The notes beneath the pieces were generated by a model that worked only from the letters and a program-made list of their open reading frames with translations, did not search any database and had not been told where the DNA came from. A DNA stretch of 34,667 bases from Devosia sp. (lineage in GTDB: Bacteria; Pseudomonadota; Alphaproteobacteria; Rhizobiales; Devosiaceae), in NCBI GenBank assembly GCA_026126125.1, contig JAHCJW010000019.1, positions 1 through 34,667 on the forward strand, written 5' to 3'. The position numbers and the translations under genes were made by a program. Shown here piece after piece: positions 16,987 to 24,205 of the stretch (its first letter is position 1; each line of letters begins with the position of its first letter).

Positions 16987-17009
16987 TCGTTTTGGTTCTA
17001 TGGAGTCAA
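16981..17009 (-). promoter_or_regulatory. Possible promoter of lacI and the polyol operon
   Basis: Read on the minus strand, TTGACT (17004-17009) lies 17 bp from TAAACG (16981-16986). The -35 is near consensus and the -10 is weak. The -10 lies inside the upstream operator-like palindrome, so repressor binding would block RNA polymerase. This is a pattern match only. Confidence 0.4.
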
Positions 17010-17050
17010 CCGGCCTGCAGAGAAAACCATGATGATGCTAAAAAGCCCTG

Positions 17051-17228
17051 AGAGCGGCGTGCGCTCGCACCGATAGACTATCGTCTCTTGTCGTCATTGC
17101 CCGGCTTGTCCGGGCCAGCCGGCGTCAGAGCGGCGTGCGTTCTGTCGAACGCAAATTGCCGCTCTAATCCCTTGTTTACGCATCGGATTGCCCGAAAACC
17201 GTGAGTGCAGTTTTCGGTCCGATGCTCG
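17051..17228. repeat. Mosaic of dispersed intergenic repeats upstream of lacI
   Basis: This segment has three parts. Positions 17051-17070 (AGAGCGGCGTGCGCTCGCAC) are a fragment of the family-1 left arm. Around 17095-17114, TCATTGCCCGGCTTGTCCGG contains a CCCGG/CCGGG stem-loop (17100-17114). Positions 17128-17225 are a full family-1 copy with nested stems (GCGTTC/GAACGC within AGAGCGG/CCGCTCT) and the GCATCGGA...TCCGATGC hairpin (17180-17225). No coding sequence is supported here. Confidence 0.7.
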
Positions 17229-17649
17229 CATGCCAGAAACACGGCGGGCGCTGCCCCGTTCGGAGGATCAGGTTTTATCGGCAGATCAAAGCGGTGGGCG
17301 CGCATTGCCGACGGAGCGCGCCTAAAGCGCGTCGCGATCTTTCAGATCTGCTCCCTGCGCTTTAACTCCTTTTGTTTTTTCCGCATGTCTTTGTCCCGAA
17401 ACCGGGGCCACTTTCGGGAGACATGCTCTAAAACAGCGCTCTTCCCTCGACCGCTTCATCGCGATCGGCCTCGCAAAGGGTCGATGGGATGGAGCAATTT
17501 GAGGCGAAAGGCGGGGGGAGTATTTGAAACGCTGGGCCTTTACCCCTCTCCCCTGAAGGGGTGAGGGGGTGATGGAGCCAGTTCAGGCTTTTAAGGGAGC
17601 AGTCACCAGAAGGTCGGAGGCCGGGTGGCGGCATCCGGTCAGGCGTGGG
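17229..17649. other. Gene-free chromosomal flank beside the guaA remnant
   Basis: I see no supported gene in this stretch. It contains the family-2 repeat listed separately (17323-17430) and a GC-rich stem-loop at 17542-17570 (ACCCCTCTCCCC then AGGGGTGAGGGGGT with one bulge). That stem-loop could act as a bidirectional transcription stop. By position it should be the sequence that originally followed guaA on the minus strand. Confidence 0.5.
17323..17430. repeat. Dispersed intergenic repeat, family 2, full copy
   Basis: This is a third copy of the element at 7664-7765. It contains TAAAGCGCGTCGCG, TTTCAGATC, CTCCCTGCGCTTTA, CCGCATGTCTTTG and GGGGCCACTTTCGGGAGACA, and ends ACATGCTCTA. It lies in the chromosomal flank just outside the predicted island boundary. 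Confidence 0.75.
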
Positions 17650-17667
17650 TCATTCCCACTCAATTGT
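17650..17667 (-). mobile_element. Predicted island attachment site (orphan guaA 3' end)
   Basis: Read on the minus strand this is ACAATTGAGTGGGAATGA, coding T-I-E-W-E-stop, the C-terminus of GMP synthase GuaA. No GuaA coding sequence continues upstream (to the right): the next codons are K and L and the frame is not guaA. Genomic islands are known to integrate at the 3' end of guaA and to duplicate this short end. The arrangement fits the left junction of an island whose other end, next to the intact guaA, lies beyond the window. Sequence to the right changes to AT-rich DNA and then defence genes. Confidence 0.72.
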
Positions 17668-17673
17668 TTTTAG

Positions 17674-17706
17674 CCCATTTAGGTCATTGACCTAACTGGG
17701 TTTTTT
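17674..17706 (+). terminator. Rho-independent terminator or recombinase arm at island edge
   Basis: CCCATTTAGGTCA and TGACCTAACTGGG (17674-17700) form a 13-bp stem with one mismatch and a one-base centre, followed by TTTTTT at 17701-17706. On the plus strand this is a classical terminator shape. No plus-strand gene ends just before it. Because it lies 7 bp from the att core it could instead be an integrase or excisionase binding palindrome, or a transcription insulator of the island edge. Confidence 0.5.
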
Positions 17707-17945
17707 CTTATCTGCAGCATCGAAAGCCGACGCTCGGACCGTCAAAATCCTACGGTGTTGATTTTAAAAGGAAATTCCCTTGCAAATTTTTTTGCGTGGT
17801 TTCGGCATCTATCGCTGCCGATTGGGTTCCCAAGGGTCGCCGCAGACCAAGCCGTGCTCCACTCGCAACCTTCGGAAAGTACCGTCACTTCAATAGCAGA
17901 GTCTTCTCTCATACGCGAACATAACGGCCCCGGTCCGCGGCGTCG
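17707..17945. other. AT-richer gene-free island edge
   Basis: There is no supported gene in this stretch. It is visibly richer in A/T than the flanking DNA (for example around 17755-17795). It contains a weak stem (AAGGAAATTCCCTT near 17767-17780) that could end the minus-strand Gabija-like operon. An integrase gene is not present at this end. Confidence 0.4.
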
Positions 17946-18512
17946 TCAACGAGGTCTGTCTAATCGGAACTCTTCAGCCGGGATATCCACACGCCATGCT
18001 GAGCTCGGATGGGCTATACAGTCGTGGTCGTAGTGGTCCAAGCAGCAATAGATTTCGCTGACCGAGATGGTGGTGACGTAAACCGCATAATCGGGGAGAT
18101 CGTAGTACGAGGCGTGATGAGCAGCATACCAGATCGCCTTATCGAGAGAGGAGGTCCACGACATTCCTAGTGTGTGGACGGGCCCTGCGCATCCTCGAAA
18201 CAGCGTCGCGCGGTCGCCGGTGATCTGCGTTATAGGCTTGAGCGTGCGCAGCCGCTGCCGATCACAAGCATCGAAGATCGCCTTGATCGTCTCGATCCCA
18301 TAGGCGCTGAAGTGCGACGAGTGGACATAGCAATCGAGCCATGCCGGCTCCAAAACCTGCAACCGGCCAAGCGCCTGATAATTGCGCACAATGAAATGGA
18401 GCGCCTCCGAAGGGATGTAGCCATGGAAGTTGTCGCCACGCTGGATCGCGGCTCGAACATGCCGAGCGTCAGCCTCCTCAATGCCGGCAAAGTCGAGCAG
18501 GTCCAGGCTCAT
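17946..18512 (-). CDS. Uncharacterised third gene of Gabija-like operon, FRG/ADP-ribosyltransferase-like
   Basis: This 188-residue protein is one I do not recognise as a named defence component. Its ATG overlaps the helicase stop codon (ATGA at 18509-18512), so it is translationally coupled to the Gabija-like pair. The C-terminal half has an ordered set of motifs that recall FRG-domain and R-S-E-type ADP-ribosyltransferase-like folds: ATLFRGCAG (Arg106 region), then GMSWTSSLDKAIWYA (117-130), then an alternating strand YAVYVTTISVSEIY, and AWRVDIPAEEF with Glu180/Glu181 near the end. The N-terminal half is helical with no known motif. The fold call is an inference from these patterns. The toxic or accessory role is unproven. 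The protein is complete and undamaged. Confidence 0.6.
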   Translation of the reverse strand: MSLDLLDFAGIEEADARHVRAAIQRGDNFHGYIPSEALHFIVRNYQALGRLQVLEPAWLDCYVHSSHFSAYGIETIKAIFDACDRQRLRTLKPITQITGDRATLFRGCAGPVHTLGMSWTSSLDKAIWYAAHHASYYDLPDYAVYVTTISVSEIYCCLDHYDHDCIAHPSSAWRVDIPAEEFRLDRPR

Positions 18513-20275
18513 GCAGGCACTGCCGCGGGGTCAGCCGGCAAGGCGACAACGTTGTCGGCCCCGAACCAAGCTGTGAGCCGCGCCATCGCGTCTGCACTGA
18601 GCAGCTGCGTAAACAAGATCGCTAGGCGGACCTTCGGCCGCGAGCATGCCACATAGAACAGATTGCGGTTGTTCTCGAAGGACTCAATCTTGTCGGCGGG
18701 CGGACCAGGCTCGATCCATTCGAGCATCTGGCCGAAATTATACTTGTTCCACCCACGACCGACGATCACCAACACATTTTCGAACTCCGCGCCCTTCACG
18801 CCGTGCTTGGTGGCGAAGGGTGTGTGTCCGTCGATGAACTGGTCGAGGGCGATCAGCTCCGTGTAGGGGACCGCACGCAACTTCCGAAGCCGGGTGACGC
18901 GGCGGGACTCCCCTTCCATCGGCTCAGGGCCGGCGTCGGCCAGTCGTCGTTCCGCTTCTTCCACAGGCTCGGGTAGGCGCATGTGCGGCTGAGCGGCGAT
19001 GAAATCGACAACCTCGCCGATCGTCCCCGATGTTCGCAGCGCGATCAGTGCGGTCATAGCCTCCGTCCATGACACCTTGTCCGCGTGCTTGTGGATTTTG
19101 GGCGTCCCGGTTCCGAAGCATCCAAACATTTCGCCGTAACGCTTCGCCTCGAAGGCGGCGCAAGCCGGCTCCAAATGGTCGGCCAGAAATTTGATGTGGG
19201 GATCGTCCTTCTTCAGCCAGGGATCATTAAACTGGCCATAGATCGGCGGGATGCTCGCATAGCCCTGCTCGCGCGCAAGGACGCTGTGGCTGAGCATGAG
19301 AATCTTGGTTTTCCCGACCCCGAGGTCCCAGCCGTCGGCGGCAAGTCTATGCTTGATGTGCGCGAAATACGCCTTGGCCGCCTCGGGGCTTGTATCACCG
19401 GTCCAGTGCCCGCCGCCTTGCCCGGTTCGCCTGACGCCAGGCCAGAGATTGGTGTGAAACACGCGCGCTTCGCCCGGCATCGCAGGATCACGCACCATTT
19501 GCGGCAGCGCCGGCCGCATTCGATTGAGAACTTGGACGATTGGATCGGTGGATCGGAAATTCGCGTTCTTGTCGATCACTTCCAGCGCTACGTGCTCGAC
19601 CAGGCCGCAGCCCTCGCCATAGATCTTCTGCCAGTGATCGCCGAACAGGCCGAGCTGCGGACCTTGGCCCGTGTCCAGAAACCAGACCTTGATCGCATCG
19701 ACGAAACCGGCGTCGGTATCCTGATATTCGTCGATGAGCAGGATGGGATAACGCGCCGTCAGGACCGATCGGAACTTCGGATAGTCAAGCGCCTGCATCA
19801 TCAGCGTCAGAACGTCTTCATGCCGAAGCGTCACCTGCTGGTCGCCGACGCTGGGGTATCCCAGCTCGTAATGGACGCGGCGCGCTCCAATGCCGCCAAC
19901 AGGTTCGAGACGCTCGGCCCAGCCCTCAAGAGCTGGCACAAGTGTGCGGAGCATCGATTGAAAGTCCTGAAGGGTGGACCAGCAGAAGCCGTGGATCGTC
20001 TCGGGACGCACCGCCGGATGAGCCTGGATGCGGGAGATGATCTCGTCCTTGGCGACGTTGGTGTAGGTGATGCAGCCGACTTGCTGGCCGCGACGAAGAA
20101 GCTCGGCGCCCCGGCGGTCGATCAGGCGACGAAGCGCCTTGTCGAGGGAGTAGGTCTTTCCAGCGCCAGCGCCTGCCTCCAGACGAAAGCTGCGCCCCTC
20201 ATCGAGACAGGCAAACATTCGCTCAAGGGCGACGCGTCCGGCGGCGTCTGCGGGACTTTCCGCTTCCTCAGCCAT
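18509..20275 (-). CDS. gajB: UvrD-like helicase, Gabija GajB-like
   Basis: This superfamily-1 DNA helicase of 588 residues is the predicted partner of the OLD-type nuclease encoded just before it. Motifs in order are Walker A EAGAGAGKT (33-41), motif Ia CITYTNVAKDEIISRI, Walker B LLIDEYQDTD (179-188), motif III LGLFGDHWQKIYG, motif V HGVKGAEFENVLV and motif VI NLFYVACSRPKVRLA. This is a full ATPase set. It is longer than the classic GajB of about 490 residues, mainly in the middle. The ATG at 20275 overlaps the nuclease gene by 8 bp. A TTG at 20284 is the alternative. In Gabija, GajB is thought to sense DNA ends or nucleotides and activate GajA. The same role is inferred here. Confidence 0.82.
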   Translation of the reverse strand: MAEEAESPADAAGRVALERMFACLDEGRSFRLEAGAGAGKTYSLDKALRRLIDRRGAELLRRGQQVGCITYTNVAKDEIISRIQAHPAVRPETIHGFCWSTLQDFQSMLRTLVPALEGWAERLEPVGGIGARRVHYELGYPSVGDQQVTLRHEDVLTLMMQALDYPKFRSVLTARYPILLIDEYQDTDAGFVDAIKVWFLDTGQGPQLGLFGDHWQKIYGEGCGLVEHVALEVIDKNANFRSTDPIVQVLNRMRPALPQMVRDPAMPGEARVFHTNLWPGVRRTGQGGGHWTGDTSPEAAKAYFAHIKHRLAADGWDLGVGKTKILMLSHSVLAREQGYASIPPIYGQFNDPWLKKDDPHIKFLADHLEPACAAFEAKRYGEMFGCFGTGTPKIHKHADKVSWTEAMTALIALRTSGTIGEVVDFIAAQPHMRLPEPVEEAERRLADAGPEPMEGESRRVTRLRKLRAVPYTELIALDQFIDGHTPFATKHGVKGAEFENVLVIVGRGWNKYNFGQMLEWIEPGPPADKIESFENNRNLFYVACSRPKVRLAILFTQLLSADAMARLTAWFGADNVVALPADPAAVPA

Positions 20276-22340
20276 TGTCGCCAACCTCGGCCACGTTCAC
20301 CGCGACGCCCGCGGCGTCAGCAACAATCTCTACCGCGACTGGCGGAGCCGGCTCCGCGGGGGCGGGATTGCCTTCCGCCAGCCAGCGCAGTCCCTCGGCA
20401 ATATATCGGGGAACATTCCATTCGATGTGCTCGATCGCGTGCTCTAGCGCGAACGTAGATTTCTTCTGATCACCGGCGAACGCATAGGCCGCAAGCGCGC
20501 GATCGCCATCGCCAAGGGGAAAGCGCGCAGGGTTGGCCAGGATGAAGGCGTCCTCGAAGCTGCGGCCACACGGTCCGTCCTGGGCCTCTGGAATCTGAAA
20601 GGCGATGCGCCGAATGCCAGTTGTCTTTTCGGCCGCAGTCTTTCCCAACAGAGCCTCCGGCGAAACGTCGTCGCCGAACAAGGCCTTCAAGCACCCGTTG
20701 CTGGTGAACGCGCCCTCCGCAACAGGCACGGCGACACGCTTCCCGCCATCGTTCGGCTTCACCGCGTCGATGTCGGTGATGATGAGGGTACGCAATTCGA
20801 GGAAGGACAGAAGATCGAAGAAGCGGTGGGCATAGGCGCCGCCGACCTCCATCACCGTGAGATACTGGCTGCCGAGCTGTGGTTGACCAGTGGCGGCGCT
20901 GTCCGTCTTGCGGATCATTGCGGGAAGCAGAATCCGCTCTGCCGTGCCCTCGATAAGGACCGCCTTGTCGGCGAAGAACAGATCACATCGCGTCAGCGTC
21001 AAATACTGATGCAGAAATTCACGATCGGGCTCGGTCGCGCCACCCATGCCCTTACGCAAATCCTTGACGACCGAACGGCGCATGCCTTCCCCATCTGGTA
21101 CGGAGAGGAAATAGCGCATGGCCTCAAACCGCGCTTCGTTCGCCATGTGGGGAGAGTGGGTGGTGACGACGAACTGGACCGGCCACGGCCGGTTCTCGTT
21201 GAGCTGAGCGACGAAGGCGCTGGTGATCTGATCGAGCTGCCGGATGAAGACCTCCTGCATCTGAGGATGCAGGTGCGCCTCCGGCTCTTCGATGAAAATC
21301 AGATGCACCCCGGCCGCGGTCGGCGTGGCCTGATATTCGCGGAAAAAACGTAACAACTGGAGCAGCATATAGACGAGGTTACGCACGCCGAGCCCATTGT
21401 AGGTTTCGGGCAGGGTCATGCCGTTCACGCCGACGTAGCGAACCTTGGTGTGATCGTTCAGCAGCTTTTCGACATCGAAGCTGGTCTCGGTAACGAGGCC
21501 CGGATCGGAGAGGCCGGGATAGCCGAACAGGTCGAACGTCGGCAGGAGTGAGGTGAGCTTGGCGTTGAAGCCGGCATGTAGGTCGCCTTGGATTTGCTCC
21601 ACGGCTTCCTTAAGCTGCTCGGCCGTTGTCCGCTTCTCTGGATCGACGGGATCTGTCAGCGCCGACTGAAAGAGTACCTCCACGACCTTCCCCAGAACGT
21701 CCCGCTCGCGATGCGTGTCATCATCCAGGCCCCGCTGCGCGTTTATGAAGCCGCCCCGGATGAGCGTCGTGAGCGTTTTCGGCTCCAGCGACTTTCGATT
21801 GGTCGGATCATTAGGATCGACGGCCTCCAGCGATGCCGCGTAGGCAGCTTGGACGCGACTGCCCAACGCCCGAAACAGGTTCCGGCGGTTGATCGCCACG
21901 TCATCGCCGACGGCGAGATCGGTGAAGAGCGCTGCAGGTGCGGTTGGCCGAGGGCCATAGGTAAGAACAAGCCTTGCGTCGCTGCTGTCCGGATCGAGAT
22001 CGACGATGCACTCGCTCAACGGGCCGAGGTCGGGGGCGTCAATATCGTAGGTGATGTCGATCGTAATCTTGATGGATGGGAGGAGTTCGACGATGTCGGG
22101 GGCAGGTGTCCCCGCGTTGCTTGCTTCAAATGCCGTCCAGAAGCACTCGTGGCAGCCTAGGGAAAAGTCCTCGATCCTGAACGATGGCACCTTATCGCCG
22201 AGGAGTCTCCGGAACAGCTCTGCAATCGACGTTTTGCCGCTGTTGTTCCGGCCGACAATCAACGTGGTACGATCTTCGAACCCCACCGCGACATCGCGCA
22301 GGAGCCGAAAATTCTGGATTTGAACTTCCTTGATCCGCAC
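20268..22340 (-). CDS. gajA: OLD-family ATPase with TOPRIM nuclease domain, Gabija GajA-like
   Basis: This 690-residue class-2 OLD protein has an N-terminal ABC-type ATPase: MRIKEVQIQNFRLL, Walker A GRNNSGKT (30-37), signature-like NGLGVRNLVYMLLQ (315-328), Walker B LIFIEEPEAHLHP (347-359) and H-loop VVTTHSPHMA. A TOPRIM domain follows with VLIEGTAERILLP (Glu464 and Glu468) and ITDIDAVKP (Asp523, Asp525). All expected catalytic acids are present. It is longer than classic GajA (about 580 residues). The start is GTG at 22340 with a G-rich stretch upstream. In Gabija this subunit forms a ring that nicks or degrades phage DNA and is held back by nucleotides. The operon order nuclease-helicase matches. 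It is divergent from the AbiE pair. Confidence 0.83.
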   Translation of the reverse strand: MRIKEVQIQNFRLLRDVAVGFEDRTTLIVGRNNSGKTSIAELFRRLLGDKVPSFRIEDFSLGCHECFWTAFEASNAGTPAPDIVELLPSIKITIDITYDIDAPDLGPLSECIVDLDPDSSDARLVLTYGPRPTAPAALFTDLAVGDDVAINRRNLFRALGSRVQAAYAASLEAVDPNDPTNRKSLEPKTLTTLIRGGFINAQRGLDDDTHRERDVLGKVVEVLFQSALTDPVDPEKRTTAEQLKEAVEQIQGDLHAGFNAKLTSLLPTFDLFGYPGLSDPGLVTETSFDVEKLLNDHTKVRYVGVNGMTLPETYNGLGVRNLVYMLLQLLRFFREYQATPTAAGVHLIFIEEPEAHLHPQMQEVFIRQLDQITSAFVAQLNENRPWPVQFVVTTHSPHMANEARFEAMRYFLSVPDGEGMRRSVVKDLRKGMGGATEPDREFLHQYLTLTRCDLFFADKAVLIEGTAERILLPAMIRKTDSAATGQPQLGSQYLTVMEVGGAYAHRFFDLLSFLELRTLIITDIDAVKPNDGGKRVAVPVAEGAFTSNGCLKALFGDDVSPEALLGKTAAEKTTGIRRIAFQIPEAQDGPCGRSFEDAFILANPARFPLGDGDRALAAYAFAGDQKKSTFALEHAIEHIEWNVPRYIAEGLRWLAEGNPAPAEPAPPVAVEIVADAAGVAVNVAEVGDNG

Positions 22341-22443
22341 CGAGCACCCCCCCGTTTTTTAATTGTCTTGGGCACCCCAATCTTCGGCGCCCAAAAGAAC
22401 TTACCCGCCGCCCCTGAACGGCCCCCCCTAGGCGCCCCTTGAA

Positions 22444-22473
22444 TGTCAGAAAAAGATAGCTTATTTTCTGACA
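22444..22473 (+). promoter_or_regulatory. Inverted-repeat operator abutting the AbiEi start codon
   Basis: TGTCAGAAAA (22444-22453) and TTTTCTGACA (22464-22473) are perfect 10-bp reverse complements separated by 10 bases. The right arm ends one base before the ATG of the antitoxin gene at 22475. AbiEi-type antitoxins repress their own promoter by binding inverted repeats, so this is the obvious candidate site. No Shine-Dalgarno fits between the repeat and the ATG, which suggests a very short leader or leaderless mRNA. Confidence 0.65.
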
Positions 22474-22474
22474 C

Positions 22475-23104
22475 ATGAAAACCCCGGCCGCATCCGTTCC
22501 TGATCGAGTGATGAGACGTGTCCGCGCAAGCGGGCGCGGCAGCGTCTTCACGCCCAGCGACTTCCTCGCCGTCGCCGCTCGCCCGTCCATCGATCAAGCG
22601 CTGTCCCGGCTGGTTAAGAGTGGGCAGCTTCGCCGCCTCGCCCGTGGGCTCTATGACTTCCCCAAGCTGCATCCGAAGCTCGGCCCGCTCTCTCCCGCTC
22701 CCGACGATGTCGCCAGGGCGCTCGCCCGGGAGACCGGCTCGCAGGTTCAGATCGCCGGCGCGCGGGCGGCGAACGCGCTTGGCCTTTCGACACAGGTCCC
22801 GGCCCAAAGCACTTACCTGACCGACGGTCCCTCCCGGCGCGTCGTGCTGGGCAAGCGCGTCGTTGATCTTCGTCACGCCTCGCCCAAGCATCTCATCGCC
22901 CCCGGAAGCCCTGCCGGAACGGTCGTTCAGGCCCTTCGCCATGTCGGCCCTGTGCGGGCGGCCGACGTCGTGCAAGTCGCCGCGCGCCGGCTGTCGGCCA
23001 TCGACAAGAAGGCATTGGCTTCGACCGCCTTTCAGGCTCCGGCTTGGATGCGGCCTACTCTCGTCTCGATCGCCAACGGAGCGATGGTCGATATCGATGG
23101 ATAA
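22475..23104 (+). CDS. AbiEi/DUF6088-type antitoxin
   Basis: This 209-residue predicted antitoxin belongs to a type IV AbiE-like toxin-antitoxin system. The N-terminal 70 residues form a winged helix of the AbiEi/DUF6088 type (VMRRVRASGRGSVFTPSDF, then IDQALSRLVKSGQLRRLARG and LYDFP). The middle has QIAGARAANALGLSTQVP and a strand region typical of this family. Such proteins neutralise the AbiEii nucleotidyltransferase and repress the operon. The inverted repeat directly before the start is a likely target. The toxin gene overlaps its 3' end by 8 bp. It is transcribed away from the Gabija-like operon. Confidence 0.85.
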   Translation: MKTPAASVPDRVMRRVRASGRGSVFTPSDFLAVAARPSIDQALSRLVKSGQLRRLARGLYDFPKLHPKLGPLSPAPDDVARALARETGSQVQIAGARAANALGLSTQVPAQSTYLTDGPSRRVVLGKRVVDLRHASPKHLIAPGSPAGTVVQALRHVGPVRAADVVQVAARRLSAIDKKALASTAFQAPAWMRPTLVSIANGAMVDIDG

Positions 23105-24134
23105 GGTCGCCCTGCTCCCCGCTGACGATCGCGCCGCCCTTTTCGGGGAGACCGGTGCAGGCCGGGGTGTCGCCGACACGATCATCGAAAAGGATTTCTG
23201 GGTCTGCTGGACCCTCAGGCGTGTGTTTGGTCTGCCAAAGGGGACGACGTCCACCCTCGTCTTCAAGGGCGGCACATCGCTCTCCAAGGCGTTCGGGGCC
23301 ATCCGTCGCTTCTCGGAGGACATCGATCTCTCGCTCGATCGGGCTGAACTGGGCTACACCGGCGATCGCGATCCCGAGAAGGAGGGACTCAGCAGGAAGC
23401 AGGCGGCCAAGCTGATCGACGGTCTCGTCGGCGACGTCGAGCGTCACATCGCCGAGCAACTCCACCCGGCGCTCCGCGCCGCTATCGTCGAACAGCTCGG
23501 CGAGCCGGCCAACGGCGAGTGGTCGCTGGAGATCGATGCCACCGACGCGCAGACGGTCAACTTCCAGTACCCGACGGCGCTGCCTGCCACCGAATATGAG
23601 GGCATGGCTTACATTACCCCGCGGGTGAAGCTTGAACTCGGCGCACGCGGCGATCCCTGGCCGACGGAAGAGAAAATCATCCGCCCCTACGCGGCAGACG
23701 ACTATCCGGACTTCTTCACCGATCCCGACACCAGCGTGACCGTGCTGTCGGCGCGGCGCACCTTCTGGGAGAAGGCGACCGCACTACACGCGGAGGCGCA
23801 TCGCCCTGCTGAGTCAGCGACGCCGCAGTATTTCTCGCGGCACTACTACGATCTCGCTATGCTTCTCGACACCGACGAGGGGAAGGCAGCGGTTACGGAC
23901 TTCGAGCTGCTCGCTCAGGTCGCCAAGCACAAGGCAACGTTCTTTCGGTCGGGATGGGCAAGCTACGACACCGCTCAGCCTGGGAAGCTGCGACTCCTTC
24001 CAAACGAGGCGCGCATGAAGGATCTACGCGCGGATTATCGAGCCATGGCGCCAATGATGTTCGATGAGAGTCCGCCGCCCTTCGATGGCATACTTGCGAA
24101 GATCGCGGCCATACAAGAAACAATAAACGCATAG
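23097..24134 (+). CDS. AbiEii-type nucleotidyltransferase toxin
   Basis: This 345-residue protein belongs to the nucleotidyl transferase AbiEii/AbiGii toxin family. Relatives transfer nucleotides to tRNA or other targets and halt growth during phage infection. The polymerase-beta-like active site is visible as FKGGTSLSKAF (56-66) followed by RRFSEDIDLSLD (70-81), giving the GS(x)nDxD type arrangement. Later are IIEKDFWVCWTLRRVF near the N-terminus, FWEKATALHAEAHR and FSRHYYDLAMLLD, all usual in the family. The ATG at 23097 overlaps the antitoxin stop region. The stop TAG at 24132-24134 is followed almost directly by the nuclease frame, so the whole plus-strand defence set could share one transcript. 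Confidence 0.88.
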   Translation: MDKVALLPADDRAALFGETGAGRGVADTIIEKDFWVCWTLRRVFGLPKGTTSTLVFKGGTSLSKAFGAIRRFSEDIDLSLDRAELGYTGDRDPEKEGLSRKQAAKLIDGLVGDVERHIAEQLHPALRAAIVEQLGEPANGEWSLEIDATDAQTVNFQYPTALPATEYEGMAYITPRVKLELGARGDPWPTEEKIIRPYAADDYPDFFTDPDTSVTVLSARRTFWEKATALHAEAHRPAESATPQYFSRHYYDLAMLLDTDEGKAAVTDFELLAQVAKHKATFFRSGWASYDTAQPGKLRLLPNEARMKDLRADYRAMAPMMFDESPPPFDGILAKIAAIQETINA

Positions 24135-24205
24135 CACGAGGCACCTTCGGGGAGGGATTCATCGGCTCGATACGTTCCATTGATCTGCGCCTGATTGACG
24201 ACCTC

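Noticed and set aside
17600-17720. A tRNA gene as the island integration site
   Set aside because: No cloverleaf or T-arm consensus was seen. The boundary matches the end of guaA instead.
17755-18033. A 92-codon plus-strand open frame at the island edge
   Set aside because: It overlaps the coupled third gene of the Gabija-like operon on the other strand and has no recognisable motif.
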